Shown: piece by piece, positions 59,506 to 64,000 of the stretch
Layout: every line of letters begins with the position of its first letter
Position numbering within the stretch: position 1 is the first letter of the stretch
From: Arsukibacterium indicum
GTDB lineage: Bacteria > Pseudomonadota > Gammaproteobacteria > Enterobacterales > Alteromonadaceae
Reading direction: 5' to 3'
Assembly (NCBI RefSeq): GCF_019100565.1
Contig: NZ_JAHRID010000001.1
Coordinates: forward strand, 865,194 to 929,193
DNA length: 64,000 nt
Position numbers and translations under genes: made by a program
Notes under the pieces: generated by a model
Seen by the model: only the letters and a program-made list of their open reading frames with translations
Database searches by the model: none
Told to the model about the DNA's origin: nothing

Positions 59506-59544
59506 AGCAGCGGCGCGGTACGCGTCAGATGCCTTTGCTTGTTA
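59496..59544 (-). repeat. attC 12
   Basis: A short 49-bp site: TAACGCTCAAAGCAGC ... GCCTTTGCTTGTTA. Same subtype as attC 14 and part of attC 16. Confidence 0.85.
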
Positions 59545-59723
59545 GCAGCCCACACCGGACTTGCGCGGCTTGCCGCACTGGCAAACCCGAACAACGGCAG
59601 ACTGCTGTTATTAAAAACGAAACCAGCCAGCTGCGATACGGCGAGCCAACCGGAACCTGTAAAACTGTTAAGCGAAGCAAAAAAGAACAACGCTACCGCC
59701 ACCACCGTTTGCAGCAAACCCAC
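59502..59723 (-). CDS. Possible small hydrophobic protein (copy C)
   Basis: A 73-residue ORF from a GTG: VGLLQTVVAVALFFFASLNSFTGSGWLAVSQLAG then a C-terminal part that runs into attC 12. Same core as copy B. A candidate single-pass membrane peptide. Confidence 0.3.
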   Translation of the reverse strand: MGLLQTVVAVALFFFASLNSFTGSGWLAVSQLAGFVFNNSSLPLFGFASAASRASPVWAANKQRHLTRTAPLL

Positions 59724-59818
59724 AAACTGGCGAACCTTAACCTTTTGGCGCTGCCGCTAAGAAAACCAAACGCGAGCAAGGCCGAATAAAACTACAATTT
59801 GAAACCCTTAAAACCTGC
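59545..59818 (-). repeat. Repeated cassette, copy C (full length)
   Basis: About 275 bases, high identity to copies B and D; delimited by attC 12 and attC 13. Confidence 0.9.
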
Positions 59819-59893
59819 TAACGCCCGCCACAAACGCGAGCAACTTGTTGCGAGTCGAGCGCCCAACGGGCGCGTTTTTGATGGCGATTGTTA
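59819..59893 (-). repeat. attC 13
   Basis: Plus-strand TAACGCCCGCCACAAACGCG, core CAACTTGTTGCGAGTCGAGCG, end GGCGATTGTTA. Same subtype as attC 3 and 5. TTA is the stop of the next gene. Confidence 0.92.
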
Positions 59894-60355
59894 TATTGCA
59901 TTACTCGCAACCTGCTGCTTAGTATTAACCTGTAAAACTTGATTAATCTTGTACTGAATGTAAATTACATGCAGAAAGGAGCTTAAAAAAGGATTAAGCC
60001 AGAACTTACTTCCTTTCTCTACACCTGTTGCCAGATTTATTCTATTTCTGATTTTTATTAACCACGTAACATGAAATATCGATGAAACAACATGCATCAA
60101 CTTTGAGAATATGAGCAATTCTGGACTGCCGTTTGCAGTAAAGTAAATGACAAGGCCAAAAAAAGAGATTAGATGTACTAGGATGGCGCTGGTTACGAAC
60201 AATCGAGAAATAGGTTTCCCTACATTTCCGTTAACCTGATTTGTCAGCGTGAAAAGTCGATAAATGACGTAAAGTCCGAAGGTGAAAACACACAGTGCAA
60301 TCGTCTTTACTAATGATTTCACTTCAAAAATATCATTCATTTGTCTCATTTCCAT
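59891..60355 (-). CDS. DUF4234-like membrane protein (cassette)
   Basis: A 154-residue protein with about four membrane segments. The N-terminal pattern LCVFTFGLYVIYRLFTLTNQVN matches DUF4234 (TxGlYxxYWxYxxxxxxN). C-terminal helix FLSSFLHVIYIQYKINQVLQ. Function unknown. Stop is in attC 13. Confidence 0.75.
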   Translation of the reverse strand: MEMRQMNDIFEVKSLVKTIALCVFTFGLYVIYRLFTLTNQVNGNVGKPISRLFVTSAILVHLISFFGLVIYFTANGSPELLIFSKLMHVVSSIFHVTWLIKIRNRINLATGVEKGSKFWLNPFLSSFLHVIYIQYKINQVLQVNTKQQVASNAI

Positions 60356-60447
60356 TCCTTTAAGTAATTTCCCTGACCTTAAATGAGGACAATAAAAAAT
60401 TAATCAAGCGTTAATAAATTGCAAGACTTAAAATCTGAGCGGCGATA

Positions 60448-60496
60448 TAACGCTCAAAGCAGCTGCGCGGTACGCGTCAGATGCCTTTGCTTGTTA
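60448..60496 (-). repeat. attC 14
   Basis: 49 bp: TAACGCTCAAAGCAGCTGCGCGG ... GCCTTTGCTTGTTA; one base different from attC 12 in the core. Confidence 0.85.
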
Positions 60497-60777
60497 GCAG
60501 CCTACACCGAACTTGCGCGGCTTGCCGCACTGGCAAACCTGAACAACGGCAGACTGCTTTTATTAAAAACTAACCAGCCAGCTGCAATACGGCGAGCAGG
60601 CTGGAACCTGTAAAACTGTTAAGCGAAGCAAAAAAGAACAACGCTACCGCCACAACCGTTTGCAGCAAACCCGCAAACTGGCGAACTTAACCGTTTGGCG
60701 CTGCCGCTAAGAATACGAAACGCGAGCAGAGCCGGAATAAAACTATTGACCAAAAGCGTTAAAACCCGAAAACCTGC
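60497..60777 (-). repeat. Repeated cassette, copy D (full length)
   Basis: About 280 bases highly similar to B and C; in its minus-strand frame GLLQTVVAVALFFFASLNSFTGSSLLAVLQLAG ends at a stop. Delimited by attC 14 and attC 15. Confidence 0.9.
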
Positions 60778-60882
60778 TAACGCCCGTAACAGGCGAATTT
60801 ATGGAGGCGGTTGTTTTTGTGCCAGGCTTTTTTGGCACAAAAACGAGCGCCGGAATAAATTTCGGCCTGGTTACGATTGTTA
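60778..60882 (-). repeat. attC 15
   Basis: 105 bp: TAACGCCCGTAACAGGCG ... GATTGTTA, with a long hairpin TTTTTGTGCCA/TGGCACAAAAA in the middle. Confidence 0.8.
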
Positions 60883-61183
60883 TAGCAAACGAAGCCACGC
60901 ACCTTAAACCAACACCGCACTTTTAATTACCAAAACCTGCCGAATGTGCCGAAGCCAACGGGAACCACCAATTTTATTAACTGCCAAACCAACTACCCAA
61001 GTGAAACACTGCTGCCGAGCACCACCGATGGTGTTCGTACTATACCAGAGCGTTTAACGAAACTGTGTTGAAAAGCTCCGTGAATTACGCACTGAACTAT
61101 TAGAATATTTCTCCATAATCCGGCTTGTGAGATGATGCTGCCGGTTACTGCAATTTTTTTTTTAAGCAAAACCCAGGCTGCTA
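60883..61183. other. Cassette without a convincing gene
   Basis: No ORF with a start and ribosome site was found; a 66-residue frame on the minus strand (60993-61193) would start inside attC 16. There is a run of ten T at about 61154-61163. It may be non-coding or hold a decayed gene. Confidence 0.5.
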
Positions 61184-61253
61184 TAACGCCCAAAGCAGCG
61201 GCCGACTGAAAGGAGGTCCAGACCCGTAGGGGCGATGCTGCCTTTGCTTGTTA
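61184..61253 (-). repeat. attC 16
   Basis: TAACGCCCAAAGCAGCGGCC ... GCCTTTGCTTGTTA, 70 bp. TTA is the stop of the CDF gene. Confidence 0.88.
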
Positions 61254-61862
61254 GGCGCATTTGATAGATGCCTCTGTTTCGTTGGCATCCTTCAGTATTT
61301 TTATGCCGCCACGAATTACTACTATTGATATTATGGTGCCAACAATTAAGTCAGGGTACCGGCTACCGACGATGGCCACCAACACACCAGATATAATTAC
61401 CCCTAAATTGGCGATGACATCGTTTGTTGAGAATATCCACGATGCCCGCATATGCACACCGCCATCTTTGTGTTTGGAGATTAGAATAAGGCATATAACA
61501 TTTGCTAGGAGTGCAAATGCACCTACAACGACGATAAGTGTGCTCTGAGGCTCACTGCCGAATACCATGCGCCGTACAACTTCAAATAAAACGCCAAGCC
61601 CCAATATGATTTGTAGATAGCCACTGACTCTCGCTGCTTTCGCTTGCTGCAAAACTCCCTTTCCCACGGCATAAAGTGAAAGACCATAAACTGTTGCATC
61701 TGCCAGCATATCCAGTGAATCAGCTATAAGTCCGGTAGATTGCGCTACCCAGCCTAAAGTTAACTCTGCGACGAACATAAATGCATTTATAGAGAGCAAG
61801 ATTATGAGCGTTTTCCTTTCAAGGCTATCCGCTTGCTCTGCCCCACATCCACAACTTGACAT
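61251..61862 (-). CDS. CDF-family cation transporter, short form (cassette)
   Basis: A 203-residue protein with about six membrane segments; start MSSCGCGAEQADSL at 61862 has GGAGAAA upstream. The metal site of membrane helix 2 reads IADSLDMLADATVYGLS and helix 5 STNDVIANLG; an N-terminal SCGCG may bind metal. The long cytoplasmic C-terminal domain of typical CDF proteins is missing. Probable efflux of a divalent cation; substrate unknown. Stop is in attC 16. Confidence 0.85.
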   Translation of the reverse strand: MSSCGCGAEQADSLERKTLIILLSINAFMFVAELTLGWVAQSTGLIADSLDMLADATVYGLSLYAVGKGVLQQAKAARVSGYLQIILGLGVLFEVVRRMVFGSEPQSTLIVVVGAFALLANVICLILISKHKDGGVHMRASWIFSTNDVIANLGVIISGVLVAIVGSRYPDLIVGTIISIVVIRGGIKILKDANETEASIKCA

Positions 61863-61888
61863 ATTTTCTCCGATTTCGATTGGGCGCC

Positions 61889-61947
61889 TAACGCTTAGCT
61901 CAACGGCGCGGCTTGGCGCGTCCGTTGTAGCGTCTTGTTCTGTGTTA
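61889..61947 (-). repeat. attC 17 (second copy of duplicated segment)
   Basis: Identical to attC 9. Confidence 0.9.
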
Positions 61948-62077
61948 ATTCGTTTCGGAACAACATACTGCAACTTTCCTTGTTGTTTTGCGAGAAGATC
62001 GTTCTCTTGGGAACGACTCGCCGGGGACGTGACAGTTTGAACCTTACTTGAAGCTGGCTGGCTTTGTCCGACTGCAT
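61895..62077 (-). CDS. Possible 60-residue cassette ORF (copy 2)
   Basis: Identical to the ORF at 58296; same doubts about coding. Confidence 0.25.
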   Translation of the reverse strand: MQSDKASQLQVRFKLSRPRRVVPKRTIFSQNNKESCSMLFRNELTQNKTLQRTRQAAPLS

Positions 62078-62203
62078 GCTAGCATCAGCGGCGACGCAAG
62101 CGCTTCAAGCGTTACATAAAAGTACAAACTCTTCAATCCGATTTCGTTATATACAATTAACCTTTAAATTACATTTCAATCTAACCGTGCTTCCGGCGAG
62201 ACA

Positions 62204-62288
62204 GAACGCCCAAATTTAGCGCGGAAAGCCGCGCAGCGGGTTGACGTCGCAGCCAGCGCTTTTTGCTGGCGATAATATTTGATTGTTA
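62204..62288 (-). repeat. attC 18
   Basis: Same subtype as attC 6, 10 and 20. TTA at 62286-62288 is the stop of the next gene. Confidence 0.92.
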
Positions 62289-62741
62289 TGTGCCTGATTT
62301 TAAAGCAGTACTATGCTCAATACTGCCAACAATAAAACAAACGCCAACGTACAACCAAACAGTGCTAGCAACTATTTGCCAAATATCGACACCGGTTGCT
62401 GTAGCAAATGCTGGAATACCAATTAATCCTCGCAAAGTACAAAGTAACGCGATGGTAATTAAAGCAGGTTTAACCAATGGAACCTTGCGTATTAAACCAA
62501 CGGCTGAAAAAGCAAACACCGTACACGCCAGCATTAAACCTGCAACAATTATGGTGCCGACAGGTGCAAGCAAAGTACCTTGTTGAGCTGAGTCTATGAT
62601 TTGCTTAGGCGCTCGTGCAAAAGCAAACCAGCTTGGCCCGCCCCAAATACAAAGTAAATGCCATATAGCTGCAGCCGATGCAATAACGCCACCACTAATT
62701 AATAGTTTTGATTTAACACTAAAACTCAATACGAGCTCCAT
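62286..62741 (-). CDS. Four-helix membrane protein (cassette)
   Basis: A 151-residue protein with about four membrane segments: LLISGGVIASAAAIWHLLCIWGG, VGTIIVAGLMLACTVFAFSAVGL, PALITIALLCTLRGLIG and IVASTVWLYVGVCFIVG. Pattern WHLLCIWGGPSWFAFARAP suggests a conserved cassette family. Function unknown. Stop is in attC 18. Confidence 0.65.
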   Translation of the reverse strand: MELVLSFSVKSKLLISGGVIASAAAIWHLLCIWGGPSWFAFARAPKQIIDSAQQGTLLAPVGTIIVAGLMLACTVFAFSAVGLIRKVPLVKPALITIALLCTLRGLIGIPAFATATGVDIWQIVASTVWLYVGVCFIVGSIEHSTALKSGT

Positions 62742-62755
62742 TCTGCTTTAGCACA

Positions 62756-62861
62756 TAACGCCCGCGTTCAGCCGCGGCCAAAGCTGGGTGGCTTTTGTGG
62801 TATAAGCGCAGCGACCACAAAAGGCGCACAGCTTTGGACGTCGCGCTGCAACACCTTGTTA
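62756..62861 (-). repeat. attC 19
   Basis: 106 bp: TAACGCCCGCGTTCAGCCGCG ... CACCTTGTTA, with the hairpin CTTTTGTGGT/ACCACAAAAG. Confidence 0.85.
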
Positions 62862-63338
62862 TGTTGTGGGGACACCATAGAATGCCTCTGATGCTTCCTC
62901 CTTAATATTATCAAATTCTTCCTTAGTTATTTTACCCGATTCGAGCTCTGATTTTGCTTTTGAAATTTTGGCACGATACTTCATTTCCAAAACTGCCAAA
63001 ATGTACCCATACTTTTCCCTGGTTATTCGATCAGCACTTAGCTCTTTGAGTGCCAATGCTTCATTCCAGGTTTTTCCAGAAGGTGCCTCAGGTATTGAAA
63101 AATCCTTAGAAGATAAGTTCGAATCACCTAATAAGTAGCCTTGCTCTATTGCTCTTTGCGCACATTTAAAATTGTAAAAATCAACCATATGCGATGCTGC
63201 ACGCCAGTCGATAAATGCATGACGACAAACTTTAATTAAATCTGGGTCGTTAGCGTGCGCCAATTTTACACTTTTCATCGAACAGGCTGATAGGCTGCTG
63301 ATGATTAACACGTAAAATATACTCTTAATTAGTTTCAT
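62859..63338 (-). CDS. Lipoprotein of unknown function (cassette)
   Basis: A 159-residue protein with lipobox SLSAC (Cys19). The C-terminal KAKSELESGKITKEEFDNIKEEA resembles a SHOCT-like helix, while the centre (VCRHAFIDWRAASHMVDFYNFKCAQRAIEQGYLLGDS) is unknown. Stop is in attC 19. Confidence 0.65.
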   Translation of the reverse strand: MKLIKSIFYVLIISSLSACSMKSVKLAHANDPDLIKVCRHAFIDWRAASHMVDFYNFKCAQRAIEQGYLLGDSNLSSKDFSIPEAPSGKTWNEALALKELSADRITREKYGYILAVLEMKYRAKISKAKSELESGKITKEEFDNIKEEASEAFYGVPTT

Positions 63339-63362
63339 TTTTATGCGATCCAGTAAACAACA

Positions 63363-63447
63363 TAACGCCCAAATTTAGCGCGGAAAGCCGCGCAGCGGGT
63401 TGACGTCGCAGCCAGCGCTTTTTGCTGGCGATAAAATTTGATTGTTA
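63363..63447 (-). repeat. attC 20
   Basis: 85 bp, same subtype as attC 6, 10 and 18. TTA is the stop of the glyoxalase gene. Confidence 0.92.
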
Positions 63448-63810
63448 TGTGTCTGCTGATTCATTAAATAATATTCTGTTTGAAAACGGGTCTGTCACGG
63501 TAAAACACCTTGCACCCCAAGGGGCATCTTCAATGCTTGGTTTGTTGTATTTGTAAGGCTTTGCAGTAACTTGTGCGAAAAGTTGATCAAGATTGCTTAC
63601 ATTAACGAAGACCTTGCTGCCCGGTGTGCAGTCACCAGAGTGTTCACTCAGATGTAAAACAAAATCGCCAAGCGAAACTTGCATGTAAATTGGGTAACCT
63701 TCCTCAAAGCGATGCTCCCAATCTAGTTCCATGCCAAGAAAGCCAAGGTAAAACTCTTTGGCTTTTTCTTCGTCGAAGATTCGCATGATTGGGATTGTCT
63801 GAAATTCCAT
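63445..63810 (-). CDS. Glyoxalase/bleomycin-resistance-family protein (cassette)
   Basis: A 121-residue VOC-fold protein: MEFQTIPIMRIFDEEKAKEFYLGFLGMELDWEHRFEEGYPIYMQVSLGDFVLHLSEH ... PWGARCFTVTDPFSNRILF. Start at 63810 has GGAG 8 bases upstream; ATG at 63831 would lie in attC 21. It resembles proteins that bind or modify small toxic molecules; the ligand is unknown. Stop is in attC 20. Confidence 0.82.
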   Translation of the reverse strand: MEFQTIPIMRIFDEEKAKEFYLGFLGMELDWEHRFEEGYPIYMQVSLGDFVLHLSEHSGDCTPGSKVFVNVSNLDQLFAQVTAKPYKYNKPSIEDAPWGARCFTVTDPFSNRILFNESADT

Positions 63811-63830
63811 GCCATCTACTCCATTACACA

Positions 63831-63911
63831 TAACGCAGAGCACACGGGCGACGGGCCGCGCAGCGGGTTGGCGTCCCAGCGACCGCAGGGAGCGAGTGCT
63901 GCGTATTGTTA
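63831..63911 (-). repeat. attC 21
   Basis: 81 bp: TAACGCAGAGCACACGGGCG ... GCGTATTGTTA; resembles attC 11. Confidence 0.85.
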
Positions 63912-64000
63912 GGCATTTTTGCGACCTAAAACTGACCACTGCTGCCAAGAACCTAGAGCAAACAGGCCGCCAATAAACAAACATATACCGGAACTAATTA
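63909..64000 (-). CDS. C-terminal end of a cassette protein (truncated by window edge)
   Basis: The minus-strand frame is open from the edge and ends ICLFIGGLFALGSWQQWSVLGRKNA before TAA. It has a hydrophobic segment and its stop is the TAA of attC 21, like its neighbours. Probably a membrane protein; its start lies beyond the window. Confidence 0.55.
   Translation of the reverse strand, partial: ISSGICLFIGGLFALGSWQQWSVLGRKNA

Larger units (their letters stand above)
61888..62260 (-). repeat. Exact 373-bp duplication, copy 2
   Basis: Identical to 58289-58661; see that entry. The sequence to the right of 62260 diverges slowly, since it is still attC 18. Confidence 0.97.
51847..64000 (-). mobile_element. 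Chromosomal integron gene-cassette array (distal end)
   Basis: At least 21 attC sites, all reading on the minus strand (TAACAA ... GGGCGTTA), separate short, mostly minus-strand cassettes. Cassette genes therefore run away from an attI that should lie beyond 64000. Several attC types recur almost unchanged, as in sedentary chromosomal integrons. No integrase gene is in the window. Left of about 51847 the core genome resumes. Confidence 0.93.

Noticed and set aside
60993..61193. A 66-residue minus-strand ORF
   Set aside because: It would start with TTG inside the attC and has no ribosome site, so it was not called as a gene.

Overview
The window is a gammaproteobacterial chromosome segment. 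The synteny ftsB-ispD-ispF-truD-surE-pcm-(DUF368)-nlpD-rpoS, with mutS, pncC and recA close by and eno-pyrG next door, is the conserved gammaproteobacterial core. Codon use, the Gln-rich envelope proteins and the BenE and M14 neighbours suggest the Alishewanella/Rheinheimera/Arsukibacterium group. That genus-level placement is an impression; no alignment was run.

Layout. (1) 1-5.2 kb: the end of a response-regulator receiver domain, then a minus-strand methionine operon metA > metH-N > metH-C. MetH is split into two coupled ORFs exactly between its homocysteine and folate modules. (2) 5.2-8.1 kb: a small accessory patch with a RelE/ParE toxin and its antitoxin, a repeat palindrome, one lone degenerate attC-like site with two orphan genes, and an orphan contractile-tail tube gene. 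(3) 8.15-10.1 kb: ApbE (FAD:protein FMN transferase) and a periplasmic solute-binding protein. (4) 10.1-30.2 kb: a contiguous 15-gene minus-strand block devoted to the cell envelope. In transcription order it encodes a di-haem PD40 lipoprotein, two outer-membrane beta-barrel proteins, TlpA, DUF4266, DUF3570, a small periplasmic protein, three TPR proteins, a small exported protein, ExbB, two ExbD, a TonB/AgmX-like protein, two haem-binding (CxxCH) proteins, and a Tat-exported DUF1501-like protein. I know of no assigned function for the whole set. It looks like an energised, redox-active surface apparatus. (5) 30.5-51.7 kb: core housekeeping genes (recA with a LexA box, pncC, mutS, benE, M14 peptidase, rpoS, nlpD, popT-like, pcm, surE, truD, ispF, ispD, ftsB, eno, pyrG, yihY) and a 56-residue membrane protein. 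(6) 51.85-64 kb (edge): a chromosomal integron gene-cassette array.

The array has 21 recognisable attC sites, all in the same orientation (they read on the minus strand), so attI and the integrase should lie beyond the right edge; no intI is visible here. Cassettes encode parDE, yefM-yoeB, zinc-ribbon, NYN/PIN-like, DUF4279, DUF4234-like, CDF transporter, serine hydrolase, lipoprotein and glyoxalase proteins, plus gene-poor cassettes. In nine cassettes the stop codon of the gene is the TAA of the attC itself. One 373-bp segment is duplicated exactly 3.6 kb apart, another cassette type occurs in three full copies and one truncated copy, and an IS110/IS1111-type element has landed inside an attC and decayed.

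How things fit together. The metA/metH genes form one methionine unit behind candidate MetJ boxes. ApbE and the TlpA-DUF4266-DUF3570 trio suggest covalent flavin chemistry in the envelope, beside haem proteins and a TonB-type motor. The integron array ends against the core genome at the yihY side, and its two outermost cassettes are toxin-antitoxin pairs, which may stabilise the array.
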